Assembly: GCA_964624235.1 (NCBI GenBank)
Contig: CAZUXY010000013.1
Coordinates: 17,381-81,380, forward strand
From: CAZUXY01 sp964624235
Lineage (GTDB): Bacteria > Spirochaetota > UBA4802 > UBA5368
Direction of reading: 5' to 3'
Length of the DNA: 64,000 nucleotides
Part shown: positions 17,832 through 27,188 of the stretch, piece by piece
How positions within the stretch are numbered: the first letter of the stretch is position 1
How the letters are laid out: every line of letters begins with the position of its first letter
Position numbers and translations under genes: made by a program
Notes under the pieces: generated by a model
The model's database searches: none
The model's input: only the letters and a program-made list of their open reading frames with translations
What the model was told of the DNA's origin: nothing

Positions 17832-18668
17832 ATGGAAAACCAGCGCAGCTATCCGGGATTTCTTAACGCCGTGCTGCTGCTCCTGTTGACACTGGCGCTC
17901 TTTTTCGTGCTGTCCGTCGCCCTGGCGGCGGTCATGGGCGACGCCGCGAAGAATTTAAGTTATTTTTCGTCGGTAATAAACACGGTGTCCATAGGGCTGG
18001 TCATTTTCATCGGCTTCAGAAAAACCGGGAGGTCCTTTAATGAGGTATTCCCCATCGCCCCGGTGTCGTTTTCGCTGCTCTTCAGCTTTTTTTTCGTCTG
18101 CATCGGGTTAACTATCGTCTTTTCCGAGATGGACAACATCTTCAGGTACTTCCTCCCCATGCCCGGTTACCTGTTCAATCTGTTCTCAGACCTGTACAGG
18201 GGAGGCGACTTCACCGGTTCTTTTATACTGCTGGGGATCGTCGCGCCGCTGACCGAGGAGGCGCTCTTCAGGGGGGTGGTACTCCACGGTTTTCTTGGGA
18301 ACTACCGTCCCGCGAAGGCCGTGGTCCTTTCGGCGTTCCTGTTCGGGATTGTACACATGAATCCGTGGCAGTTCGTCACCACTTTTCTGATCGGCCTTTT
18401 CCTGGGATGGCTGTATTGCCGAACGGCAAACCTTGCGAACTGCATCGTCATCCACGGCGTCTACAACCTCATACCGCTTTTCATCATGCGCTGCACCTCC
18501 ATCGAGATAAAGGGATACAGCGCATTCACCCCGACCGTTTCCTTTCAGCCTCCGTGGTTCGACGCACTGGGCGTTCTGGTGCTCGCGGCAGGGCTGTATG
18601 CGGTGGCAAGGATCACGCGGGGCAGGAGGGGTGCCCTTCAGGGGGGACCGTCCCCGGAAGGGCGGTGA
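17832..18668 (+). CDS. CPBP intramembrane metalloprotease
   Basis: A 278-residue protein with about seven or eight membrane helices. It has the Abi/CAAX-protease signature: EEALFRGVVLHGF followed by AFLFGIVHMNPWQF and a later VIHGVYN. These give the paired glutamates, arginine and histidines of the family active site in the inner membrane. A G-rich Shine-Dalgarno site lies 5 bases before the ATG. Relatives process or protect against peptides, or act as membrane chaperones; the substrate here is unknown. It stands alone. Confidence 0.87.
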   Translation: MENQRSYPGFLNAVLLLLLTLALFFVLSVALAAVMGDAAKNLSYFSSVINTVSIGLVIFIGFRKTGRSFNEVFPIAPVSFSLLFSFFFVCIGLTIVFSEMDNIFRYFLPMPGYLFNLFSDLYRGGDFTGSFILLGIVAPLTEEALFRGVVLHGFLGNYRPAKAVVLSAFLFGIVHMNPWQFVTTFLIGLFLGWLYCRTANLANCIVIHGVYNLIPLFIMRCTSIEIKGYSAFTPTVSFQPPWFDALGVLVLAAGLYAVARITRGRRGALQGGPSPEGR

Positions 18669-18925
18669 ACGCGTCAGGGAGGCTATACCGTGTTAAAAAA
18701 CCCGGCTCCATTATACATATTAATTATACTGGAAGTAAATGCAAGCCGATTTTCAATAAAAATAAACTAACCATTTAAAATGATAACAGTTATAAAAAAT
18801 ATTTGACACTCTTTCCTCACCACATTTCTGGTATATATAATAATACAAAGATATTACGGGCGCCCGCGTGCGCCCCGGCTCGCTGTTACGGAGTAGACAA
18901 CAACCACACATCCGGATCGGTGACC

Positions 18926-19621
18926 ATGAAAAAACTATGCAGCAGTTATGCCGATGCCGTTGCCGACATACATGACGAAGCAACGGTGATGGTAGGCGGA
19001 TTTACCGGCCGCGGCACCCCCTCCAACCTGCTTCTGGCCCTGCGCGAGAAGGGCCCCCGCAACCTGACCGTGATACGCAACGACGCCAGCGGGGGCTGGA
19101 AAAACCCCATCGACGTGGACATACTGATCGAGGCCGGCCTGGTAAAAAAGGTCATAACCTGCTTCGCCGTCTTCGGATCGCCTAAAAAGGTGAGCGTGCT
19201 CGAACGCGCGGCCACGGAGGGGCATGTCGAGGTGGAACTGGTGCCGCAGGGCACCCTGGCCGAACGCATCCGCGCCGGAGGCGCCGGGATCGGCGCGTTC
19301 TACACGCCGGTGGGCATGGGCACCGAGGCGGGAAAGAACAAGGAAACCCGCGTCATCGACGGCCGCGAAATGATGATGGAATACGCCCTCAGGGCGGATT
19401 ACGCCCTGATCAAGGCCCACATGGCGGATACCTACGGCAACCTGGTATACCGCAAGAGCGCGCGCAATTTCAATCCCGTCATGGCCACCGCCGCCGCGAC
19501 CACCATCGTCGAGGTCGAGAACCTGGTACACGCCGGGGCGCTGGATCCCGACGAGATCATGACGCCGTGCATCTACGTGCACCGCATGGTGCACATGAAA
19601 GAATGGGGGAACCCCGAATGA
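18926..19621 (+). CDS. 3-oxoacid/acetate CoA-transferase subunit A
   Basis: A 231-residue class I CoA-transferase alpha subunit. It has the GGFTGRGTPSNLL start typical of subunit A, the EGHVEVELVPQGTLAERIR segment and GAFYTPVGMGT. Together with subunit B it would move CoA between short-chain acids such as acetate, acetoacetate or butyrate. The ATG was chosen where homology begins; the Shine-Dalgarno site is weak. The last four bases overlap the start of subunit B (ATGA), so the two are translationally coupled. The exact acids handled cannot be read from the sequence. Confidence 0.9.
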   Translation: MKKLCSSYADAVADIHDEATVMVGGFTGRGTPSNLLLALREKGPRNLTVIRNDASGGWKNPIDVDILIEAGLVKKVITCFAVFGSPKKVSVLERAATEGHVEVELVPQGTLAERIRAGGAGIGAFYTPVGMGTEAGKNKETRVIDGREMMMEYALRADYALIKAHMADTYGNLVYRKSARNFNPVMATAAATTIVEVENLVHAGALDPDEIMTPCIYVHRMVHMKEWGNPE

Positions 19622-20280
19622 TCAAGACCACGTTATCTGAAGAACAGATGGCGACCCGCGTGGCCGACGAGCTGGAAGACGGTTTCTGCGTGAACCTGGG
19701 GATCGGCCTTCCCATGACGGTGTCGTCGCACCTCAGGCCGGGCGCCAGGGTGCTTTTCATGGCCGAGAACGGCATTATCGGCGTGGGGCCGCGCGCGCAG
19801 CCCGGCATGGAAGACCGCGACCTGGGAAACGCCGGCGACGAAAACGTCACGGTGGTGCCCGGCGCTTCGTTCTTCGACAGCGCCACGGCCTTCGCCATGA
19901 TCCGCGGGGGGCATCTGGACGTAACGGTGCTGGGCGCTTTTCAGGTTTCGGAAAACGGCGATCTGGCCAACTGGAAGCTGCCCTTTCGCACGGTGGGAAG
20001 CTACGGAGGCGCGATGGACCTTGCCGCCGGGGCCAAAAAGGTGATCGCGCTGATGAAACATGTGACCGGCGACGGCAAGCCCCGCATAGTGCAGCGGTGT
20101 TCGTACCCGCTCACCGCCCGGCGCTGCGTCTCCATGATCGTCACCGACATCGCGGTGATCGACATCACCGCGGCGGGCATGGTGCTGCGCGAGACGGCGC
20201 CGGGATGGACGGCCGCCGAGATACAGGCCCTGACCGAACCGCCCCTCATCACCGACAGGGCCTCTGCCTGGAAGACCTGA
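19618..20280 (+). CDS. 3-oxoacid/acetate CoA-transferase subunit B
   Basis: A 220-residue beta subunit with the catalytic glutamate in MAENGIIGVGP, the position that forms the glutamyl-CoA intermediate in this family. FCVNLGIGLPMTV and GGHLDVTVLGAFQV are standard subunit B segments. Translation starts inside the stop of subunit A. Substrate range is as for subunit A. Confidence 0.92.
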   Translation: MIKTTLSEEQMATRVADELEDGFCVNLGIGLPMTVSSHLRPGARVLFMAENGIIGVGPRAQPGMEDRDLGNAGDENVTVVPGASFFDSATAFAMIRGGHLDVTVLGAFQVSENGDLANWKLPFRTVGSYGGAMDLAAGAKKVIALMKHVTGDGKPRIVQRCSYPLTARRCVSMIVTDIAVIDITAAGMVLRETAPGWTAAEIQALTEPPLITDRASAWKT

Positions 20281-20340
20281 AGGCAACTTACGGCTGCGGG
20301 CATACCGCGGCCTGTTGATACTATACCCAGGAGGTGCTGA

Positions 20341-20619
20341 ATGCTCCGCCACTACCGTTCCGGAACCTATTGCCATGATATCGGGTGCGAGCGTCACTTT
20401 CAGCTGGAACAATTCAGCGGCGATGAATACCTGCGCAGAAAAAGCGCTCTCTGCAGGGACTGCCGGGCGTGGCTGTTCCTCGTATGGCTTCATGACCGCA
20501 GGTGGTCGATCACCCTCCCCCCTCCGGAGGTCCCCTCGAAGGAACTTGCGGCCCGCATCAAGGGGATCGACCCGTCGCTGGTGGAAGACCTCACCGAAGA
20601 CGACATCCTCTGCCTGTAA
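20341..20619 (+). CDS. Small Cys-rich protein, 92 aa
   Basis: A strong AGGAGGT site sits before the ATG. The 92-residue protein has four cysteines in two pairs (CHDIGC at 11-16 and CRDC at 38-41), which could bind zinc, then an aromatic WLFLVWLHDRRW stretch and an acidic tail ending DDILCL. It is 60 bases after the CoA-transferase. I do not recognise it; function unknown. Confidence 0.55.
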   Translation: MLRHYRSGTYCHDIGCERHFQLEQFSGDEYLRRKSALCRDCRAWLFLVWLHDRRWSITLPPPEVPSKELAARIKGIDPSLVEDLTEDDILCL

Positions 20620-21166
20620 ATCCGTCCTGCCGGCGACGGCGTCCAGACACTTCGGCGCCGAAGACAATGCGTACTCCCGGAAGATTGTCATACTCTGTCC
20701 GCATATGATGTCCTGCCGGTTTTATGGCGACCCTTGCGTTATACTTAACACATCCGCCGATTAACAACCTGTATCACGCTTCATGTTGCGGGTGGAAATA
20801 ATCACCACCGGCACCAGGCAGCATAAAACCCGGCTGACCGGGCAAAACGCGATATAATAACGAGGCGATGAAGGGGATTCCGCCGCGCTAGAACGCACAG
20901 GCCGCCTCAACGAACATTCTATTCGAACCGACCTCCGACTACACCTGCATTATCCCTCCCGCGTCGGGTTTCCTTTTTCAACGGCATCGGAAGCTGAACG
21001 AATTTTGTACATAAATCATCGTTCGGCCATGCAATGATATTCGTGATTATCGTGAAAAGCGAATGCATCGACGGGGCCTGTTTCAGAAAAATAATTGCAT
21101 TTTTTTAATAAACGAACTACATTTTAAAACACTAACCGGCATTCCGGCACCCGCATCCGTTCCACG
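20620..21166. other. Intergenic region, no gene seen
   Basis: 547 bases with no supported gene, RNA or terminator. The composition turns AT-rich at 21085-21135, just upstream of the histidine kinase, where its promoter probably lies, but no clear pair of boxes stands out. Confidence 0.4.
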
Positions 21167-22930
21167 ATGGATATGACCGCACAAAGAAAAAAAACAATCC
21201 TTCTCGTTGAAAGCCACGCCGTCACCGCGGCGGCCGAGTCTGAAATGATACAGGGCTTCGGCTACGACGTCGTGACGGTCCAGAGCGGCGCCGGGGCCGT
21301 AACTACTGTTGGCGGCGATACACACGTCGACCTGGTGCTCATGGATGTCATCCTCGGGGACGGGATCGACGGCGCCGAGACCGCCCGGCGCATTTTATCG
21401 ATAAAAAACATTCCCATCGTGTTTTTCACCGCCCATACTGAGCGCGAAACGGTCGAGAGGCTTCGGGGCGTTATGCGTTACGGTTATATCATGAAAAACG
21501 CCGGGGAGTACGTGCTGCGGTCGTCCATCGAGGCGGCTTTCGATCTGTACGACACCCACAGGAAAAAGAGCGAAAGCGAGTACGCCCTGCGGACCCTTCT
21601 GAACACCATTCCCGACCTGGTCTGGCTCAAGGACCCCGGGGGCGTCTACCTGGCATGCAACCGCAGGTTCGAGGAACTTTACGGCGCCCCCGAATCGGAC
21701 ATCATCGGCAAAACGGACTACGACTTCGTGGACAGGAACAAGGCCGATTCCTTCAGGGGATACGACAGGCAGGTTGTCGAGACCGGCAAACCCGGCGTCA
21801 ACGAGGAATGGCTGACCTTTGCCGTCGACGGGCGCCAGGCCCTGATGGAAACCATCAAAACGCCGATGTACGGGGAGGACGGCGTGCTCATCGGTGTGCT
21901 GGGAATCGCCAGGGACATCAGCCTGCGGAAAACGATGGAAAACGCGCTTCATGAAAGCGAGGAACGCTTTCGCACCATCTTCGACACGGCCAGCGACTCG
22001 ATAAAGATCCACGACATAGAAACCGGAGCGATTGTCGAGGCGAACAGGGCGTCCCCGGGGTTCTACGGATACGACACAATGGAAGAATTCAAAGAGAACC
22101 TGATATTCGGCGATCCTCCCTATGCACTCGAGGACGGGGTGCGAAAGATACGGGAGGCATCGGTCAGCGGCCCGCTGAGCTTCGAATGGATCAACAGGAA
22201 AAAGGACGGAAGCCCGTTATGGGAGGAAACCACCCTCAACTCCATACACTTCGGGGGCAGGCACTATGTCATGGCCATTACGCGGGACATCAGCAAGAGA
22301 AAACAGGTCGAAAAAAAGCTGCTCGATTCCCTCCAGGAGAAGAACACCCTCCTCAAGGAAGTGCATCACAGGGTTAAAAACAATCTCCAGGTGATTTCAA
22401 GCCTGCTCGCGCTCCAGTCGTCCAGAACAAACAATGAGAAGCTCCATTCGTATTTTGCGGAGAGCCGTAACAGGATACACGCGATAGCCCTGATACATGA
22501 AATGCTTTATAAATCAGAAAGCCTGTCGAAGATTCTTTTTTCCCGGTACCTTGAGGAACTCACGACCACCCTCTTCAGCGCCTTCAACGTCAAAGACAAC
22601 GTCAGGCTGGTACTGGACGTGAAAGACATCAGGCTGAGTCTGGACAGGGCGGTACCCTGCGCGCTGATCATCAACGAACTGCTGACCAATGCGCTAAAAC
22701 ACGCGTTCCCCGGAAACCGGGCCGGTGAAATAACGGTCACGTTCTCGCTGGACAAAGAACAGAAGCACGAACTCATTATCAGCGACAACGGCGTCGGCAT
22801 GCCCGACAGTGTCAAACAGGGTGCGCAAGGATCCCTGGGTCTGGAAATCGTCCATGTGCTGGTGCACCAGATCGGAGGATCCATTGAGACCAGATCCAAC
22901 GGCGGTTCGACGGTGCGTATTGTTTTTTAG
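21167..22930 (+). CDS. Receiver-PAS-PAS histidine kinase (HisKA_2)
   Basis: A 587-residue cytoplasmic signalling protein with no membrane helix. Residues 10-130 are a receiver domain with phosphoacceptor Asp60 in LVLMDV. Two PAS domains follow at about 145-265 and 275-390, each ending in the GIARDIS or AITRDIS segment. The kinase core is of the HisKA_2/HWE-related type, with phospho-His in KEVHHRVKNNLQVI, then an N box (LINELLTNALKHAF) and G boxes (DNGVGMPD, GSLGLEIV). A receiver at the N-terminus makes it a hybrid that takes input from another kinase. No partner regulator is adjacent. No Shine-Dalgarno site is visible at the chosen start. Confidence 0.88.
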   Translation: MDMTAQRKKTILLVESHAVTAAAESEMIQGFGYDVVTVQSGAGAVTTVGGDTHVDLVLMDVILGDGIDGAETARRILSIKNIPIVFFTAHTERETVERLRGVMRYGYIMKNAGEYVLRSSIEAAFDLYDTHRKKSESEYALRTLLNTIPDLVWLKDPGGVYLACNRRFEELYGAPESDIIGKTDYDFVDRNKADSFRGYDRQVVETGKPGVNEEWLTFAVDGRQALMETIKTPMYGEDGVLIGVLGIARDISLRKTMENALHESEERFRTIFDTASDSIKIHDIETGAIVEANRASPGFYGYDTMEEFKENLIFGDPPYALEDGVRKIREASVSGPLSFEWINRKKDGSPLWEETTLNSIHFGGRHYVMAITRDISKRKQVEKKLLDSLQEKNTLLKEVHHRVKNNLQVISSLLALQSSRTNNEKLHSYFAESRNRIHAIALIHEMLYKSESLSKILFSRYLEELTTTLFSAFNVKDNVRLVLDVKDIRLSLDRAVPCALIINELLTNALKHAFPGNRAGEITVTFSLDKEQKHELIISDNGVGMPDSVKQGAQGSLGLEIVHVLVHQIGGSIETRSNGGSTVRIVF

Positions 22931-22960
22931 GGAGCGCCCGGCATCACACACCCCGGGTAA

Positions 22961-23773
22961 TCAGATATCGGGAAACACCGGTTTCTTTTTTTCCAGCAGC
23001 GCCGATACGCCGTGGAAGCACTCGCCCGACACGATAAGGGATACGGCGCGGTCGGTCTCTTCCGCGAGGGACGCGTCGTGGGTGCTGTTTCCGCTCCCAC
23101 GTATGAGCGCCAGGGAGTGACGCACCGCCCGGGGTCCGTTTTCGGCGATGAGACGGGCGATCGCCATGGCCTCACCGGCCGCCAGGCCGCGGTCGCAGAT
23201 TCTATTGACGAGACCCATCGAAAGGGCCTCGTCGGCCCCCACCCTGCGCCCCGTGAGCACCAGGTCTGCGGCGCGGGAGACCCCTACAAGGCGCGGCAGT
23301 GCCGCGCCGCCCCCGTGGTCGGGCATGAGGCCGAGCCGCACCTCGGAAAAGCAGATCACGGCGTTCCGGTCCATGACGCGCAGATCGCAGCGCACCGCGA
23401 GCTCGGCCCCTCCGCCGTAGGCGTTCCCGTTCAGTGCGGCGATGATCGGCACCGGAAGCGCGCAGAACGAATCCATGGCATCCCTGATCCTGACGACGGC
23501 CTCCCGGGCAAGGGCATCGTCCTTTTTCGTGACGGCGTCGATGAGCCGTTTCATCATGGGATTGTCCGGCTGGACGTCAAAACCGGCGCTGAATGACTTG
23601 CCGCCGCTCCCGGTGATTATGACCGCCCGGGGGAGCGAGCCGGAGATCTCGGCGGATATTTCCTTCAGCAGGTCGAGCATCCTGTCGTTGAAGGCGTTAT
23701 GCCGGTCAGGCCGGTCCAGGGTGACCACAGCGATGCCGTCCATCCGCTCAAGAATGATGTTCCCGTCACTCAT
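22961..23773 (-). CDS. Enoyl-CoA hydratase/isomerase family
   Basis: A 270-residue crotonase-fold enzyme acting on acyl-CoA thioesters. The oxyanion-hole segments KSFSAGFDV and LNGNAYGGGAELAVRCD are intact. The second catalytic acid region reads VRLGLMPDHGGGAALP, with Asp where hydratases often have Glu, so it may be an isomerase or another crotonase reaction. GGGAGGAAAC precedes the ATG. It lies third in a minus-strand set after tetR and an acryloyl-CoA-reductase-like gene, which suggests acyl-CoA breakdown. Confidence 0.87.
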   Translation of the reverse strand: MSDGNIILERMDGIAVVTLDRPDRHNAFNDRMLDLLKEISAEISGSLPRAVIITGSGGKSFSAGFDVQPDNPMMKRLIDAVTKKDDALAREAVVRIRDAMDSFCALPVPIIAALNGNAYGGGAELAVRCDLRVMDRNAVICFSEVRLGLMPDHGGGAALPRLVGVSRAADLVLTGRRVGADEALSMGLVNRICDRGLAAGEAMAIARLIAENGPRAVRHSLALIRGSGNSTHDASLAEETDRAVSLIVSGECFHGVSALLEKKKPVFPDI

Positions 23774-23845
23774 ACCGTTTCCTCCCGGGATAAATTGCTG
23801 CTGATGCCGTAAAGCCGGCGCCGCATCGGCGCCAGACGGACACCG

Positions 23846-24853
23846 TTATGACCGGCCCTTCACGGCGACCACGCTCCTTCCGCGGTGTCTGCCGGCTTTC
23901 ATTACCGCGAATTCCTCCTCCAGCCCCTCCAGGGTAGTCTCCGACGCCAGATCTGTGAGCCAGGGGAATTTCCACTCACCGGCGAGGTTCGACCAGACCT
24001 TCCGCCGCAGGGGCATGGGACAGTTCTGCGAATCGATGCCGAAGAGCGAAACGCCCCGCAGGATAAAGGGGTATACGGTCAGCGCGAGATCGGGGGACAC
24101 CACGTTGCCGCAGCAGGTGACCGCGCCCCCGGCCATGGTCGACTTGATCGCGAAGGTCAGGATCGCCCCTCCCAGCGTGTCGATGCATCCCGCGAACCGC
24201 TCTTTCAAGAGCGGCCGGGAAGGCGTGTCGGCCGCCTCTTCGGACGCGAGTATCTTCTTCGCGCCGCACTTTTTTAATAGATCCTCCGCGTTCGCCGGTC
24301 CCTGGAGTGCGACCACTGAATAACCCAGGTGCGACAGTATGGACACCGCCATGCTGCCCACGCCGCCGGCCGCACCGGTGACCAGAATGTCGCCCTGGTC
24401 CGGACCGGAAATCCAGTTCAGCAGGCGGTTTACCGAGAGCCCGGCCGTGAGCCCGGCGGTGCCGTAGATCATGCTCTCGCGCAGGGAGAGCCCTTCGGGT
24501 TTCGGCACCGCCCACGCCGCGGGGACCCGTATGTACTGGCCGAACCCCCCCCAGGTGTTCATGCCCAGGTCATAGCTCGTGACGATAACCTCGTCGCCCA
24601 GTCTGAACGAGCCGTCGCCGCACGAGACGACGGTCCCCGCCGCGTCGATACCCGGGGTGTGAGGGTAATTCCTCGTCACGCCGCGGTTCCCCGTGGCCGA
24701 GAGCATGTCCTTGTAATTGAGTGACGAGTAGTGGACCTCCACCAGAAGGTCGCCGGCGGGCAGTTCGTCGGTGGACCGCGTCTCGATCTTCCGCACGAAG
24801 GTATTCCCGCCCTCTTCGCGCACCACCAGCGCCCTGAATTGCTTTTTTTCCAT
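23846..24853 (-). CDS. AcuI/YhdH-type acrylyl-CoA reductase
   Basis: A 335-residue zinc-free medium-chain reductase. The start FRALVVREEGG, the segment YSSLNYKDMLSATG, PHTPGIDAAGTV and the nucleotide-binding GAAGGVGSMAV place it in the YhdH/AcuI group, which reduces acryloyl-CoA with NADPH. This keeps toxic acrylate derivatives low during propionate or 3-hydroxypropionate metabolism. GGGAGGAATC lies before the ATG. It sits 46 bases downstream of the tetR gene and upstream of an enoyl-CoA hydratase. The substrate is inferred from the family. Confidence 0.85.
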   Translation of the reverse strand: MEKKQFRALVVREEGGNTFVRKIETRSTDELPAGDLLVEVHYSSLNYKDMLSATGNRGVTRNYPHTPGIDAAGTVVSCGDGSFRLGDEVIVTSYDLGMNTWGGFGQYIRVPAAWAVPKPEGLSLRESMIYGTAGLTAGLSVNRLLNWISGPDQGDILVTGAAGGVGSMAVSILSHLGYSVVALQGPANAEDLLKKCGAKKILASEEAADTPSRPLLKERFAGCIDTLGGAILTFAIKSTMAGGAVTCCGNVVSPDLALTVYPFILRGVSLFGIDSQNCPMPLRRKVWSNLAGEWKFPWLTDLASETTLEGLEEEFAVMKAGRHRGRSVVAVKGRS

Positions 24854-24899
24854 GATTCCTCCCTGCTCCTCTTTAGTGTAACGGGCGCACCCGCGCCCC

Positions 24900-25524
24900 T
24901 CATCGCCGCGGCGGGACCTGTTTCCCGTCCCGGCGTATATCGTTCAGCGATTGTATAAGCGATTGAATGGTCGCGTTCAGCCTGCTGCGCGAATGATCGA
25001 GGTTGTACATGACACAGGCCCCCAGTAGCCCCGAGAACACGATCTCGGTTACCCGTGACGTGTCCGCTTCGGGAACGACAAGCCCCGCCTTTTTCCCGTC
25101 GTCGATAAGCCGCCCGATCATGCGCCTGAGCCTGGTGAAACCCTCGTTCACCTGGTTCGCCAGCTCCGGGCTCTGCCCTGCCAGCTCAACCGCGAAGGTG
25201 ACGAAGATACACCCCCCGGGGAAGGTGCGCCTGTCGGNNNNNNNNNNCTGTAAGGTAGCGGTCCCGGTAGTTTGTCAGGAGTCTATTCAGCCTGTCCAGG
25301 GGATGGGCCTCTTCGTCCAGCCCGGCGAGGTTTTTCTCGCGCCAGATCTTCCGGGCCCGGGAGAGGACGCCGGTGAAGAGCTCTTCCTTGGTCCTGAAAT
25401 GGTTGTAAAAGCCGCCCTTCGAGGTCCCTGCCGCGGCGATGATGTCCATGGTGGAGGTGTTCATGTATCCTTTGACCGAAAACAGGCGCAGGGACTCGTC
25501 GATGATTTTCTCTTTCAGCGTCAT
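24900..25524 (-). CDS. TetR family regulator, interrupted by N gap
   Basis: The N-terminal half carries the TetR helix-turn-helix (TMDIIAAAGTSKGGFYNHF). The C-terminal half, after a run of ten N (25238-25247), continues with TFPGGCIFVTFAVELAGQ, a normal TetR ligand-domain segment. The two halves are in different frames as printed; a gap length divisible by three would restore one protein of about 208 residues. The break is therefore most likely an assembly gap, not a mutation. A 14-bp dyad lies 31 bases upstream of the start, so it probably represses itself and the two downstream genes. Confidence 0.8.
25238..25247. other. Run of ten N, assembly gap
   Basis: Ten undetermined bases inside the tetR gene. 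The true length is unknown and the reading frames on each side do not match at ten. Confidence 0.99.
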
Positions 25525-25554
25525 GGGCCTCTTCTTAACAGTGCGGAGCGGTAC

Positions 25555-25568
25555 AGACCGACCGGTCT
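25555..25568. promoter_or_regulatory. TetR-type operator dyad
   Basis: AGACC (25555-25559) and GGTCT (25564-25568) enclose GACC; the core ACCGGT is itself palindromic. Motifs with ACCGACCGGT are common targets of TetR-family proteins. It lies between the tetR start at 25524 and the plus-strand membrane gene at 25755 and could act on both sides. Confidence 0.6.
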
Positions 25569-25754
25569 CCCTTTCCTTTTATGAAACAACGTCATTTCTG
25601 TCAAGAGAAAACCCGCATCCCGGGAAACTCCTTTGCGGGCGGGACCAGTGCCCCGTCACTGCCGGCCGTCCTGTATATATCGTTGCGTTTTGCGGCCTTC
25701 AGCCCTATACTTCGTGTGCTTACTGCCTTCATTCATTTTCATGAGAGGTCTGTT

Positions 25755-26477
25755 ATGGACAATTACCTTTCAATCGCGAACGGGTTCGGGATGTGGGTGG
25801 CGGTCTCGTGCATCATCATCGTGGTGTTCGTCCAGGCGATCCGCATCTCTTTCATCGCCTTCAGGGCGGGGAAAGCCATCGGCATGAGCGGGAGGGACCT
25901 GCGGCTCGCGTTCCGCACGGGGTTCACCACCGCCATCGTCCCCTCCATCGCCGTGCTCCTCGGGCTTGCCATCATGATCCCCAAACTGGGCGTGCCCTTC
26001 CCCTGGATGCGGCTGTCGGTCATCGGGTCGGTGACCTACGAGCTGATGGCCGCGGGCATAGGCGCCTCTGAGATGGGGCTCGAGGGGCTTTCGGCCGATT
26101 TCAACGGCATGGCCTACGCGAACGCTGTCTGGGCCATGTCGATAGGGTGCATCTTCAACCTCATCATGGCGGCCTTCTTCACGCCCAAAATCATGAAGCT
26201 CAAGGACAGGATCGCCGGGGGCGATGAGGGCTGGATGAAGACCCTTACCGCCGCCGCGTTCTTCGGCGCCGTCGGGTACATGGTGGCCCAGCCCGTGGTG
26301 AAGGGCGGCGCGCCCCTGGCCGCGCTCGTCGGCGGGTTCGCCACCATGCTCATACTGGGCGCCGCTATCACGGCCGCCAGGCAGAACTGGCTCAAAGAAT
26401 GGGCGCTCTCCATCGCCATCATCGGCGGCATGGCCGCCGCGGGGTTTGCGCACCGCCTTTTCGGGATCGGGGGCTGA
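25755..26477 (+). CDS. DUF5058-like membrane protein
   Basis: A 240-residue integral membrane protein with about six helices and Gly-rich amphipathic segments (AAGIGASEMGLEGLSADFNG). It resembles the DUF5058 family as I know it. GAGAGGT lies 5 bases before the ATG. It is followed after 1 base by a second membrane protein and then by an M20 peptidase, so the three form an operon. The pair may form one two-subunit transporter for the peptidase substrate; that is inference. Confidence 0.7.
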   Translation: MDNYLSIANGFGMWVAVSCIIIVVFVQAIRISFIAFRAGKAIGMSGRDLRLAFRTGFTTAIVPSIAVLLGLAIMIPKLGVPFPWMRLSVIGSVTYELMAAGIGASEMGLEGLSADFNGMAYANAVWAMSIGCIFNLIMAAFFTPKIMKLKDRIAGGDEGWMKTLTAAAFFGAVGYMVAQPVVKGGAPLAALVGGFATMLILGAAITAARQNWLKEWALSIAIIGGMAAAGFAHRLFGIGG

Positions 26478-26478
26478 C

Positions 26479-27174
26479 ATGGAAAACAAACAGCAGGTCT
26501 TTCTCGACCGGTTCATCCACCCCGTACAGGTCATCGGTATGATCACCCTGATCACCGCGATCGTGTGCCTCTTCATCCCCGGCCTGTACCTGTACTTCTT
26601 TCACGGCCTCATGCCGCCGCCGGCGAACATGCTACGTGCCATCATCGCCGTGTGGTCGTTCATGGCGATCATGGGGGTCATCGAGCCGATAGTCTACTAC
26701 CCCATCCTGGGGTTCGGCGGCACCTACATGTCGTTCCTGGTGGGCAACGTCCTCAACCTCAGGGTGCCGGTGTCGGCGAACTGCCAGCAGGTGGTGGGGA
26801 CGAAGGAGGGCACGCCCGAGGCCGAGATCGTCTCGACCCTGGGTATCGCGGGGTCGCTTATCGGAAGCCAGCTGGTCATGATCGTCGGGGTCGTGGCGCT
26901 GCTCCCCGTGATCGACCGCATCAGCACCGGAGGCTCGGCCATGAAGGTCGCGCTTGACCAGGTGCTGCCTGCCCTGTTCGGCGCCCTGGGAGGGATCTTC
27001 CTCTTCAAGGTGCCGAAGCTCGGCATCGTCCCGCTGGGTCTCGGCTTTATCATCGCCCTCGTGAACCCCAATCTCCCCTATTCCATCGTCATACCGCTGA
27101 TGGTGATCGTCTCGGTCATCGCGGCGCGCGTGATGTACAAACGGGGATGGGTCACGGGTGCGGGAATGATGTAG
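26479..27174 (+). CDS. Membrane protein, partner of DUF5058 protein
   Basis: A 231-residue protein with about six helices. The conserved-looking LVGNVLNLRVPVSANCQQVVGTKEGTPEAEI loop between helices, with a cysteine and charged residues, is a candidate substrate site. The ATG begins one base after the previous stop and 15 bases before the next gene, so it is translated as part of the same operon. I know no named family; it probably acts together with the preceding protein. Confidence 0.68.
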   Translation: MENKQQVFLDRFIHPVQVIGMITLITAIVCLFIPGLYLYFFHGLMPPPANMLRAIIAVWSFMAIMGVIEPIVYYPILGFGGTYMSFLVGNVLNLRVPVSANCQQVVGTKEGTPEAEIVSTLGIAGSLIGSQLVMIVGVVALLPVIDRISTGGSAMKVALDQVLPALFGALGGIFLFKVPKLGIVPLGLGFIIALVNPNLPYSIVIPLMVIVSVIAARVMYKRGWVTGAGMM

Positions 27175-27188
27175 AAACGGAGGACGAC

